Under the pieces are notes generated by a model. The model did not search any database and was not told the DNA's origin. It saw only the letters and a program-made list of their open reading frames with translations. From positions 28,247 through 92,246 of IMG/VR virus record IMGVR_UViG_3300021437_000011: a DNA stretch of 64,000 nt; one strand, 5' to 3'. This DNA comes from a virus. Shown here in pieces: positions 37,375 to 45,122 of the stretch (the stretch's first letter is position 1; the number at the start of each line of letters is the position of its first letter). Position numbers and translations under genes: made by a program.

Positions 37375-38334
37375 TTAAACGGACCCAAGCAGCATCTTCA
37401 GGTCATCCGTCGACAGCCACTTATCATTGCGCTCCGAACTCAGCGAGAAACCCTCTTCCATGGGCTCGCTGGGCAAGAGCCAAGGCGGGCAGACGACGAA
37501 GGCGTATTCGTTCTGCGTCGCCGTCCGCCCCTCGTGGACAGTGATAATATCCTCGTGGAGCTTTTCTCCTGGTCGAACGCCAATGATTTCGCACGGGTAA
37601 TCATCCTGGCCATAGATTGCGGCGGCCAGATCCGAGATGCGAAAGCTGGGCATCCGCGGGATGAAGACCTCGCCGCCTTGCATTACGCCCAGACCATTCA
37701 GGACAAACTCCACGGCGTCTTGAATTGTAATCCAAAAGCGGGTCATGTCGAGGTGAGTGACGGGCAACGGCCTGCCCAGGGCGGACAGGAAGCGCCACCG
37801 GGGGATAACGGACCCGCGCGAGCCCGAAACGTTGCCGTAGCGAACGACCGAAAAGGCGGGGCCTCCCGCGCTGGTGAGATTGTTGGCGGCGACAAACAGC
37901 TTCTCGGCTGAGAGTTTCGTGGCTCCGTAAAGATTCGCTGGAGAAACAGCCTTATCCGTGGACAGAGCTATGACTTTAGCTACGCCGCAGGCCAGGGCGG
38001 CGCTTATGACATTGGACGCGCCTCCAATGTTGGTTTTAATCGCTTCAATGGGGTCTTTTTCGCATGCTGGGACGATCTTCATCGCCGCGGCGTGGATCAC
38101 GACGTCCACGCCCTTGAACGCCATTTTGAGACGATTCTCATCACGAACATCGCCAATATAAAACCGGAGCCGATCATCGGCGAGGGACTCCGGCCGCGCC
38201 AACGCCATAGCCTCTTGCTTCTGTTCGTCGCGCGAATAGATGGCGATTTTGGCGATGTTCCGGTCAAGGAGCAGCCTATCCACGATCGCTTGGCCAAAAG
38301 TGCCGGTTCCGCCAGTAATGAGAACGCTGTTCAT
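37375..38334 (-). CDS. pseB: UDP-GlcNAc 4,6-dehydratase (PseB-like)
   Basis: 319 aa from ATG 38334, preceded by GGAGG and overlapping the previous stop (ATGA). First step of pseudaminic-type sugar synthesis. Rossmann motif LITGGTGTFGQA; FYIGDVRDENRL; HAAAMKIVPACEKDP; YGATKLSAEKLF with the catalytic Tyr/Lys pair; STDKAV. The HAAAMK...CE pattern matches the inverting dehydratase PseB/FlaA1. Complete. Confidence 0.9.
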   Translation of the reverse strand: MNSVLITGGTGTFGQAIVDRLLLDRNIAKIAIYSRDEQKQEAMALARPESLADDRLRFYIGDVRDENRLKMAFKGVDVVIHAAAMKIVPACEKDPIEAIKTNIGGASNVISAALACGVAKVIALSTDKAVSPANLYGATKLSAEKLFVAANNLTSAGGPAFSVVRYGNVSGSRGSVIPRWRFLSALGRPLPVTHLDMTRFWITIQDAVEFVLNGLGVMQGGEVFIPRMPSFRISDLAAAIYGQDDYPCEIIGVRPGEKLHEDIITVHEGRTATQNEYAFVVCPPWLLPSEPMEEGFSLSSERNDKWLSTDDLKMLLGSV

Positions 38335-38723
38335 GCGCCAGCCTCCTTTTGCTCGGGAATCCCGACCATCCACGCCGGGGGGAGGACAAAATCATAATGG
38401 AGGGGGCGCCAGAGATGGAGGCAGTTGACGTGGTTGTTGATATGGTCGGATTCGGCGACATGGAATTGAACCGCTACCTCATGGGGCAGGAAAAACGCCC
38501 TTTTGATGAATTCCATTTCGATCCAATTGGGAACCCGGTTCTTGCGGCTCACGGACACATGGTCCCAACCTTCTCCAGAAGAAGCGATGACGCACATAAA
38601 CGCTTTATCAATGGGCGACATGAGGAAGAATCGCCCGCAGGAATCATCCCCATATCCGCCGTATATTGCAATGACATCACGAGACCTGTCCCTAAATTGG
38701 TTCAGGTCATTCAAGTTCCGCAT
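38331..38723 (-). CDS. conserved phage protein heading the nonulosonate operon
   Basis: 130 aa from ATG 38723 (GGAG upstream). Has GWDHVSVSR, MEFIKRAFF, HINNHVNCLHLWRP and PPAWMVG, a small phage family I would place with DUF7694, function unknown. Similar proteins are widespread in phages without sugar operons, so it may not take part in sugar synthesis. Its stop overlaps the pseB start. Confidence 0.7.
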   Translation of the reverse strand: MRNLNDLNQFRDRSRDVIAIYGGYGDDSCGRFFLMSPIDKAFMCVIASSGEGWDHVSVSRKNRVPNWIEMEFIKRAFFLPHEVAVQFHVAESDHINNHVNCLHLWRPLHYDFVLPPAWMVGIPEQKEAGA

Positions 38724-38996
38724 GCGTGTACTCCAATGCCAGCGCAAGGCGCGCTAAAATACTTCGTATTGGAGGAGGGGGTCCAATCCAGGAGCTTTCC
38801 GTCATGGAATCTTAAAAGTCAATCTATTTTAATGACTTGTCTGGGGAAATTAGTTCGTGAGCTGATTAATAGGAACTTGGTTACGACAAAAAGTAGATAA
38901 AAATCAACAAAAACAGTAAACGTTTCTTGATATATGTGGTAACACCGCTCATGTTACGAGCGAGTATATTCTAAATTTCCAAAGGGACATGAGAGA
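38724..38996. promoter_or_regulatory. divergent intergenic region with inverted repeat
   Basis: Separates the leftward nonulosonate operon from the rightward His-rich gene. AT-rich near 38880-38935. CGCTC and GAGCG arms around a 7-base centre at 38947-38963 could bind a regulator of the rightward gene. No convincing promoter pair was assigned. Confidence 0.35.
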
Positions 38997-39209
38997 ATGA
39001 CTAGCACTCATCACGACCATCTCGCCGATCACAAGGATCATCATCACAACTCCGCGCATCACCAGCTTACGTATGTCGTGGAGGCCGGAAATCATGCGAT
39101 GACGCATCTGGCGAAGAAGACGCCTGAAGATCGTGCAATCGCCAAGGACATCATCGGGCATCTGATTTCAAGCGTAAGCGCCCTTGAGGCCCACGCCGAG
39201 CATCTCTGA
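38997..39209 (+). CDS. small His-rich protein
   Basis: 70 aa. The first 23 residues hold nine His among Asp, Ala and Ser (HHDHLADHKDHHHNSAHHQ), a likely metal-binding tail. The rest is a helical domain (KKTPEDRAIAKDIIGHLISS). AAAGGGAC precedes the ATG, and a strong terminator follows at once, so it is a single-gene transcript next to the CRISPR array. Not recognised. Confidence 0.65.
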   Translation: MTSTHHDHLADHKDHHHNSAHHQLTYVVEAGNHAMTHLAKKTPEDRAIAKDIIGHLISSVSALEAHAEHL

Positions 39210-39216
39210 AAAATAA

Positions 39217-39259
39217 CCCGAGCCGCTGAGCCATCACCAGCGGCTCGGGTTGCATTTTT
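39217..39259 (+). terminator. rho-independent terminator after the His-rich gene
   Basis: A perfect 12-bp stem (CCCGAGCCGCTG at 39217-39228 and its complement at 39238-39249) with a 9-base loop, then TTGCATTTTT. Insulates the CRISPR region from the gene on its left. Confidence 0.9.
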
Positions 39260-39618
39260 CATGGGAGCGTTGATTCGTGCCGGAATATGCCTGGGCAAGT
39301 CGTCTCGTACGCAAATGGTCCCATCAGTTCACTTCGTGCATACGCATAAGGTAGACGTATCCGACGTGCGCTTCATGCAGTAAATATCCCGTGCGATCTT
39401 GCTTGTGTTGGCCCATGTCGAGATGGACGTGCTTCGTGCAGCGGGCGTCACTTAAGCGTACTAGCCGTCTTTGCAAATCGAGCTTAAGCGCTGGGAATCA
39501 ATTGGATCGCTCGTGCTTTTTCACGGCGCGCCTCTTCGTGCAAGCATGAGAGCCAGCGAAGGCGCGTGCATCCCAGCCCGCATTGAAGTTGCTGGCCTAG
39601 CCGGATCGAACATGTAGT
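39260..39618. other. non-coding stretch with decayed repeat-like motifs
   Basis: No credible gene in 359 bp. CGTGC, the first bases of the CRISPR repeat, recurs at about 39276, 39335, 39390, 39428, 39512 and 39565, with the last three steps near 53-54 bp before the first recognisable repeat at 39619. This fits worn-out repeats at the old (trailer) end of the array; chance cannot be excluded. Confidence 0.4.
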
Positions 39619-40133
39619 CGTGGATCGTGCTCGCGTGGAAGATATAGGCTATTCGCTAATACCCCTGTAATTATTACTCGTGCCTCCGTGCTCGCGTGGA
39701 GGATACCGATCTATGACAATCACATTTGATCACCTCCGCCGTGCATCCGCGTTCGCGTGGGGGATACACGATATTCGATTTGTAGGCGAAGCCCCACGCC
39801 CGTGCATCCGCGTTCGCGTGGGGGATGCTATAAACTTTGTTGCGGTATGCCATAGGATTCCCGTGCATCCGCGCTCGCGTGGAGGATACTATTAATTTTC
39901 TTGCAGCGATGTTATACCCTGCCGTGCATCCGCGCTCGCGTGGAGGATACGGGATCACCCATTGATCCGGGCCGTTATTCGCCCGTGCATCCGCGCTCGC
40001 GTGGAGGATACACCTCCGCATCCCATTTCGGGCCAGATCGGGCCCGTGCATCCGCGCTCGCGTGGAGGATACTAAAGCTCGATGGCGTCGGCGACGGTGA
40101 GGGCCCGTGCATCCGCGCTCGCGTGGAGGATAC
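39619..40133 (-). CRISPR. phage CRISPR array, type I-E-like repeats, 9 repeats and 8 spacers
   Basis: Repeats start at 39619 (degenerate, 27 bp), 39679, 39740, 39801, 39862, 39923, 39984, 40045 and 40106, each 28 bp. The period is exactly 61 bp from the second on; spacers are 33 bp. Counting the C before most repeats gives 29 + 32 bp, the type I-E dimensions. On the + strand the repeat reads CGTGCATCCGCGCTCG then CGTGGAGGATAC; CCGCG and CGTGG form a 5-bp stem with a 4-base loop. It matches the E. coli I-E repeat at about 20 of 29 positions. The last five copies are identical and the first ones worn, so the leader should lie to the right with transcription leftward. No cas1, cas2 or Cascade genes are in the window. 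Confidence 0.95.
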
Positions 40134-40409
40134 CCTTCCGCGTAAGCGTATGATCCATATATCAAAGAGCACGGATAGCTTCGCCCACCACCACAGGAAC
40201 GCTTTATTCCCCCGTCTTCGTGCGCCGACTCGTAGACCGCGAATACACACGTTCCGCCGCCAAGCTACACTCTAGTGCCGTTGCCTTGCTGTCGGCTCAC
40301 TCCCCCGAGGGTTTGTGCTGCGCACCCGCTTGGCCTTACACGGCAGCCCCCTGAAACCTCAGCTTCAGAGGGCGGGCAGTTACTTTCCCCCGCACGCGAG
40401 GGTAGGGGA
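40134..40409 (-). ncRNA. candidate leader and structured RNA between effector-like gene and array
   Basis: Region from the end of the TnpB-like gene to the array, on the inferred transcript strand. It holds a hairpin at 40347-40372 (CCCCCTGAA and TTCAGAGGG arms with one mismatch), GC-rich pairing at 40387-40407, and a repeat-like CGTGC...GAATAC near 40219-40245. TnpB guide RNAs lie exactly here, at the 3' end of the gene, and CRISPR leaders lie next to the newest repeat. Either or both may apply; the boundaries are not determined. Confidence 0.45.
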
Positions 40410-41831
40410 TCAATCCCAAGCTCGTTTGAGCTGGCTAGCCGCCTTGGCGATCTGGCCTTGCTCATATTCATTTTGCGCGGCGTTGGCTTGCCGCGAAACG
40501 TAATTACCGCAATCGCATATTAGCATGCGCTTTTCAAGAGGCATGTAATGGAGTTTCCCACACCGCGAGCATTTTTGCACCTCGGGAAAGAGCGTATGCG
40601 TTTCGTTGTACGTGCGACCGCGGTCGACAGCCTTGTATCCAAGGTAGCCCCGGAACTGCGCCATGGCGGCGCGCTTGTTCGCTTTTGTCAGGATTTTAGG
40701 AACTCTTTCAACATCTCCCGTCTGTTTGTTAACCCTTTTTGTCGTCATGAGCGATTTAACATCCATCTTATGCACAGTTATCGTGTCGAACTGCTTAACG
40801 ATCGCGTCAGAGACCTTATGCAGCATATCGTCGCGTCGATTGCGCTCCTTGGCGTGGAGATTCGCCAATTCGTCGGCTGTCTTGTAATAATCCTTCGTCC
40901 CCTTATGGCGGCGCGCCAAACGTCGGTTAGCGAGCCTGATGCGCCGCGCCAGCTTCCTGTCCTCTTTCATCGGCGGCGTTTGCTGGATTTTTTCCCCGTC
41001 GAATGTGGTCGCCAGAATGCTGGCGGAGATCTTGACGCCGCATTCGCGCCCGAAGTGTGGATAGGGTTTGGGGTCAGGGACTTCGAATTGACAAGACAGC
41101 CACCACTGCTCTCCCAGACGCCAGATGCGCCCTCCCTGCAGCTTGCCGTCAATAGGGACGCCCTCTTGCCTGAAGGTGATAGCTTGTTTCAGCTTCGGCA
41201 GCTTCACCTCTCGGGCTTTGTGGTCAAATATTGTTTGAGTGTTGACCATATAGACGCTCCCTACGGCATAGCGCGACTTTTTGAAGCGGGGGAACCCTGT
41301 GTCTCTTCCTCCAGCCCCGTCTTTGCGCTTCTTCCGCTCAAGGAGCATGGTTTTTATGGCTTTGACGACATCCTTACAGACCTGCTGAGAGGAGTGTGAG
41401 GGAAGCGCCTCAATCCATTTCATGGTCGGATTCTCCTTGAGACGAGCCATGATCTTCTGAAGATCGCTTTCCCAAATAAAAAGTTTGGGAGGCTCTCCAT
41501 CCACAGAGGAACCGGAAATTTTTTGGTAATGGTCTTGCGGCGGCTCTACAGGCTCCTTCCCTTCTCCAGGTTTTTTCTTAACAATTCCATACTTTGTTTT
41601 CTTGCCATATTTCCAGGAATGGAGAGCATCCGCATATCCCTCCTTAACGACTTGCGCCCAAATCTCGCGCCAGCGTAATTCTGGGCGGAATTTTGATCCG
41701 TCGTAGGCCGCCTGCTCCATCCCAAGCAGCAAATTCCACAGGTTTATGCCTCCTCGACGCCACCGATCCATGGTCCTCGCCTGCTCGGGCGTCGGCTTCA
41801 GCTTTATCTTAACCCCACGCATTACCGCCAT
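40410..41831 (-). CDS. nuclease-dead TnpB/Cas12-like RNA-guided protein
   Basis: 473 aa. Order matches TnpB and small Cas12 proteins: N-terminal HTH region (KIKLKPTPEQARTMDRW), GFPRFKKSRY (179-188), RuvC core, bridge-like Arg/Lys helix (about 292-335) and a zinc ribbon C421, C424, C439, C441. RuvC I is CGVKISASILATTFDG with K267 where Asp is expected (GxD). RuvC II is ITVHKMDV with H354 for Glu. RuvC III is SRQANAAQNE with Q448 for Asp. All three catalytic acids are lost while flanking residues are kept, as in TldR-type repressors. It lies just upstream of the CRISPR array on the array's inferred strand. Probable role: RNA-guided DNA binding without cutting. Confidence 0.9.
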   Translation of the reverse strand: MAVMRGVKIKLKPTPEQARTMDRWRRGGINLWNLLLGMEQAAYDGSKFRPELRWREIWAQVVKEGYADALHSWKYGKKTKYGIVKKKPGEGKEPVEPPQDHYQKISGSSVDGEPPKLFIWESDLQKIMARLKENPTMKWIEALPSHSSQQVCKDVVKAIKTMLLERKKRKDGAGGRDTGFPRFKKSRYAVGSVYMVNTQTIFDHKAREVKLPKLKQAITFRQEGVPIDGKLQGGRIWRLGEQWWLSCQFEVPDPKPYPHFGRECGVKISASILATTFDGEKIQQTPPMKEDRKLARRIRLANRRLARRHKGTKDYYKTADELANLHAKERNRRDDMLHKVSDAIVKQFDTITVHKMDVKSLMTTKRVNKQTGDVERVPKILTKANKRAAMAQFRGYLGYKAVDRGRTYNETHTLFPEVQKCSRCGKLHYMPLEKRMLICDCGNYVSRQANAAQNEYEQGQIAKAASQLKRAWD

Positions 41832-41879
41832 TTATTCCCTGCCTTTAGCCATTGCCGTGATTTTATGAATGTGTGAACA

Positions 41880-41896
41880 TATGGTATGCAACCATA
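41880..41896. promoter_or_regulatory. inverted repeat between divergent genes, candidate operator
   Basis: TATGGT and ACCATA arms around a 5-base centre, lying between the leftward TnpB-like gene and the rightward Cys-rich gene (41926). Placed so that a bound protein could control both; a site for a regulator or for self-control by the dead effector is possible. Confidence 0.5.
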
Positions 41897-41925
41897 CTTG
41901 TCATCCAACCAAAGTGGAGGAGTTT

Positions 41926-42156
41926 ATGCGCTGCGCATACACGGTGGTTATAGAGTGCGGAGAAATAACATGTAATGAAAGAGAAAAATCATGCGTTTTC
42001 TTAGCGATAAGGCGAACAGGCTCAGAGGCTGTCTGCTTATTTCCTCACGGCGGACCCCTTAATGGCAAGAGGGTCACTCCCCTGCGGACAAGAGAGGGGT
42101 GGGTCATCAGATCCGAGGACTGCAAAGACGCTTTCAAGGTTGTCGATAGCGAGTAG
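41926..42156 (+). CDS. small Cys-containing hypothetical protein
   Basis: 76 aa from ATG 41926, chosen because GTGGAGGAG sits five bases upstream; upstream in-frame ATGs lack a ribosome site. Five Cys, no signal peptide. VVIECGEITCNEREKSCVFLAI and GEAVC-like spacing suggest a compact, perhaps metal-binding, domain. Divergent from the TnpB-like gene. Not recognised. Confidence 0.55.
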   Translation: MRCAYTVVIECGEITCNEREKSCVFLAIRRTGSEAVCLFPHGGPLNGKRVTPLRTREGWVIRSEDCKDAFKVVDSE

Positions 42157-42205
42157 CGCATTAAGAAATAACCATATTCCAGGCAAAATATGCATAGGTA
42201 TCAAG

Positions 42206-44038
42206 ATGAGTGCGAATGCAAGTTACAAGAATAAGGTAGAAATTCCGCGCATAAAACCAAAAAAAAACCAGAAAGAACCGCAATTTATTTTCACTGATAA
42301 CGCAGGCAATAAAAGACGCGTTAACTATGTACTAAAAAATGACTCATATTTTTTCAGAGCTTGTGATGTTTGGTCTGCATGCACTTTATATGAAAAAGGA
42401 TTTTTAATTTCACATCTTAAATCAGTCGGCGACGTAGAGAAGATTCTCTTTGATAAAAATTCATGGTGTCCGTCCACGCGACCAACATATGCAATAACCC
42501 TTCAGCAAGCCCTCAAAGCGTGCAACGAACTGCCAGGGGGGCCTCATGGCGTTGAAACGTGGCTCAGGGACAACTTCCTCTCTCCAGAGGCAAGGAATCA
42601 AAGCCCCCTCCTCGTCATTGCCGCAGCGGACCCCATCCCAATCGCTCCCCCCGAGACGCCCGCCGCCGCGCTAATCACTTCCGCCAATGGCGAGATATCC
42701 TATGTGTTGCGCTGCAGGCAGGATGCGCCGCGCCAAGCGTGGCGGTTGCCAGCCGTAAAGCATGGCGAGACGGTCTTTTGGCCAGAACGCCTAGGCGTTG
42801 ATATCAATGACATCAACGAGATATTAGGCGTTGATGTCGTCGATTCCGTGCAGAACCGCTTATGGGCGCATCGGGACGTCCAGGATCAGACGCATCGCCT
42901 GATCGACAGCCCCTGCTGGGATAAAATGAAGGCGCTCCCCGCGATCCGCAACGCTAACCCTGACCTAGTCGCGGCGTATAGCGCGCTCTTCGCGTTGAGC
43001 GTGGGGGGAAATGGAGCGCAAGAGACCGTTAATGGAGAATCTGAAGCCAAGCAAGGAGTCTCCCAGCAAAAGAAAGCGGACGCAGGCGATCAGCCAGCGA
43101 TAGTCGCTTGGCCCCTTGCGAGCAAATCTCTCGCCCCTCCTGCGGAAGCCCCTCTCTCCCCCATGCAGTCGCGTTCCTTTGACTTCTCCACAGCTACCCA
43201 TCATGTAACGCATGTTTATGCGGCTATGGACGACGAAGGGCGGCTCTGGGTGTCAAGACCGTCCTTGAATAACGTTTTTGGGGTCGTACAGGGATGGCCG
43301 CTCGCTGCAAGGAACGCTCCAAGAAGACAGATCCTTTGCGAAGGAGAAAGCGTGGCGGCCATCTGCGAGACTAACATTCCCCTGCTGGTCGGAGGCCAGG
43401 AGGGGAAGAACAAGATTTTGGGACTGGATTTTGAGCATTGGCTGGCGGCGGAGGTTTCTCCAGCATTCATCGACTCAGCCCCTCCGTCAGCCATTATGAA
43501 GATAGAGGGCAAGGAGGCTTCTTTCTTTTTTCAAGGGTTCAGTTACCTGATCCGCGTAGCTAAAGATGAGGAAGAAGATCTCTGGGTGGCTATCTCCGAT
43601 GTTGAGAGGCTACTCGACCATCCTCTCAAAAATTGGCAAGGAGGCGCCCGAACCTCTCCCCGGCGTCTGATATCCCTAAATGGGACGACATTTCCAGCCA
43701 TATCGGAAGAGTGGATCGAAAGTATCGCAGCGGGAGCGCCGCCCAGTCGGAAAAACAGATCGAAGGCTTTCGTTCAATGGTGGACCGATAGCGTATGGCC
43801 CATGTTTAGCGCCCAGCCTAGCGCCACGCCATCTCTCGCGCCAACGCTCGCGCCAACGCTCGCCAGCCAGGCGCGAGAGGCCGCGCGCCTGCTGGTCCTG
43901 TTGGCCGACGAATCCGATGCTCTGCGCGCAGAAAATGCTCAGTTGAAGGCTGAGAACGCGGATGTAAAGGAGATGAAGACGACGCTCGCGAAAAAAATCG
44001 CGAGCGTTCAGGAAGCGCTTGGAAAAATAATAGCCTAG
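42206..44038 (+). CDS. large protein with tandem Bro/KilA-like modules and coiled coil
   Basis: 610 aa from ATG 42206; the frame is open upstream but lacks a start with a ribosome site. Three or four similar segments seem to occur: YFFRACDVWSAC (about 50), VFWPERLGVDINDI (about 190), GRLWVSRPSLNNVFG (about 345) and EDLWVAISDVERLLDHP (about 455). Each has the aromatic-xx-D-V pattern of Bro-N or KilA-N antirepressor domains, but is diverged. The C-terminus is a coiled coil after a short LAPT repeat. A regulator or antirepressor is possible; confidence in the family is low. Confidence 0.55.
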   Translation: MSANASYKNKVEIPRIKPKKNQKEPQFIFTDNAGNKRRVNYVLKNDSYFFRACDVWSACTLYEKGFLISHLKSVGDVEKILFDKNSWCPSTRPTYAITLQQALKACNELPGGPHGVETWLRDNFLSPEARNQSPLLVIAAADPIPIAPPETPAAALITSANGEISYVLRCRQDAPRQAWRLPAVKHGETVFWPERLGVDINDINEILGVDVVDSVQNRLWAHRDVQDQTHRLIDSPCWDKMKALPAIRNANPDLVAAYSALFALSVGGNGAQETVNGESEAKQGVSQQKKADAGDQPAIVAWPLASKSLAPPAEAPLSPMQSRSFDFSTATHHVTHVYAAMDDEGRLWVSRPSLNNVFGVVQGWPLAARNAPRRQILCEGESVAAICETNIPLLVGGQEGKNKILGLDFEHWLAAEVSPAFIDSAPPSAIMKIEGKEASFFFQGFSYLIRVAKDEEEDLWVAISDVERLLDHPLKNWQGGARTSPRRLISLNGTTFPAISEEWIESIAAGAPPSRKNRSKAFVQWWTDSVWPMFSAQPSATPSLAPTLAPTLASQAREAARLLVLLADESDALRAENAQLKAENADVKEMKTTLAKKIASVQEALGKIIA

Positions 44039-44050
44039 ATCGACAGGTTA

Positions 44051-44080
44051 GGGACGGATGCGAACCGTCCCTCCTTACCT
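44051..44080. terminator. terminator between convergent genes
   Basis: GGGACGG at 44051-44057 pairs with CCGTCCC at 44065-44071 across a 7-base loop, followed by a T-rich run on the + strand. It separates the rightward 610-aa gene from the leftward virion-like genes. Confidence 0.65.
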
Positions 44081-44086
44081 TTTGCC

Positions 44087-44578
44087 TTACGGGACCACAA
44101 TGGTGTCTGGACGGAAATGGAGCTGCGTCGCGCTTACGGCGAAGCCTAGCGGCTGATCCATGTTCGGGTTGCCAGGGGCCGCCAAAGTAACTTTCCCTAT
44201 GGCCGCTGCGTCCAGAAAGACCGGAGCGCCAATGGTGAGCCCAGACAGATTGGTGTTCTCGCCAGAGAAATACACCGTGGCGGTCTCGCCGACGGAGACG
44301 TTGTCTTTGATGAACCCCTGAGCCTGGGTCGCCAGGCTCGAAGCCACGGCGAGGGCGATCTTGCCCGCCGAGTTGATGTAAACCATCGCGCCTATGGAGG
44401 CCGTAACGACAACTGAGACGTCTAGGGACGCTACAAAGGTCCCCCCCAGCATGGAGGCGTCAATGGCTCCAGTTCCGTCGAGCGCTACGACTTGGTTCGC
44501 ATTCCCCGCGCCGCCAGAAGCGGTGGCGGATCTGACGGTGAGAACGCCGCCGACAAGATCAACAAAAGTTTTAGCCAT
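44087..44578 (-). CDS. probable capsid or fibre decoration protein
   Basis: 163 aa. Rich in Ala, Val, Gly and Thr with strands such as VYFSGENTNLSGLTIGAPVF and LGFAVSATQLHF, a pattern seen in head-fibre or capsid-stabilising proteins. Third of three leftward genes that form a second virion-like group away from the main operon. Also resembles the beta-rich protein at 11620 in character. Exact family uncertain. Confidence 0.62.
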   Translation of the reverse strand: MAKTFVDLVGGVLTVRSATASGGAGNANQVVALDGTGAIDASMLGGTFVASLDVSVVVTASIGAMVYINSAGKIALAVASSLATQAQGFIKDNVSVGETATVYFSGENTNLSGLTIGAPVFLDAAAIGKVTLAAPGNPNMDQPLGFAVSATQLHFRPDTIVVP

Positions 44579-44589
44579 GACTTACCCCT

Positions 44590-45111
44590 TTATGATAAGA
44601 CGATAGGATGCTCGATATTGATGATCATTTTCGTCGAACTGGCGACATAGCCAAGTTTAACGAATACTCCTGACGTTGGAACAACTTGAGTTATGGTCCC
44701 GTTCGCGCCGAGATACATTTCCCCAGCGACCAAACCTGAAGGCGTAGCGATTTCACCTTTCACGATTATCTGCATTTGGTCGCCAGCGGCTGTGAAAACG
44801 TCCGTCATTCCCAATACCTTCAGGCACTTATTGATATCCGTGGGGTCAGCCTTATCGGCTGTAACTCCATCAATATCGTAGACGATCCTGAAATGCTCAA
44901 TTCCGGGGCCAGCGGCGGCTGTCCTGAACCATACCAGGGAGTTCCCTACGCCAATGGGGACGGCTCCCGCAGTCCCCGTAATGTACATAGGCCCCGCCGC
45001 GACGCCATTACCGTCCACGATTTCGATGAAGCCGCCTGACATGCCGATGGCGAGACCGGCGTCGAAATCAGCTTGAGTCATGCGATGGGTGACGCAATAG
45101 CCCGTGTTCAT
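44590..45111 (-). CDS. hypothetical virion-like protein
   Basis: 173 aa. HRMTQADFDAGLAIGMSGGF, then GPMYITGTAGAVPIG and a C-terminal VKGEIATPSGLVAGEMYLG give a beta-rich profile. It lies 11 bases from each neighbour, so the three leftward genes form one operon. No named family recognised. Confidence 0.6.
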   Translation of the reverse strand: MNTGYCVTHRMTQADFDAGLAIGMSGGFIEIVDGNGVAAGPMYITGTAGAVPIGVGNSLVWFRTAAAGPGIEHFRIVYDIDGVTADKADPTDINKCLKVLGMTDVFTAAGDQMQIIVKGEIATPSGLVAGEMYLGANGTITQVVPTSGVFVKLGYVASSTKMIINIEHPIVLS

Positions 45112-45122
45112 GATGCTCCCCC

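Noticed and set aside
39674-40250. Open frames running through the CRISPR array on both strands
   Set aside because: They repeat the translated repeat unit every 61 bp; they are by-products of the array.
40410-41831. Calling the TnpB-like gene a simple IS605 transposase remnant
   Set aside because: No TnpA gene or transposon ends, the frame is intact, and all three catalytic sites changed while the fold is kept; decay would also break the frame or zinc ribbon.
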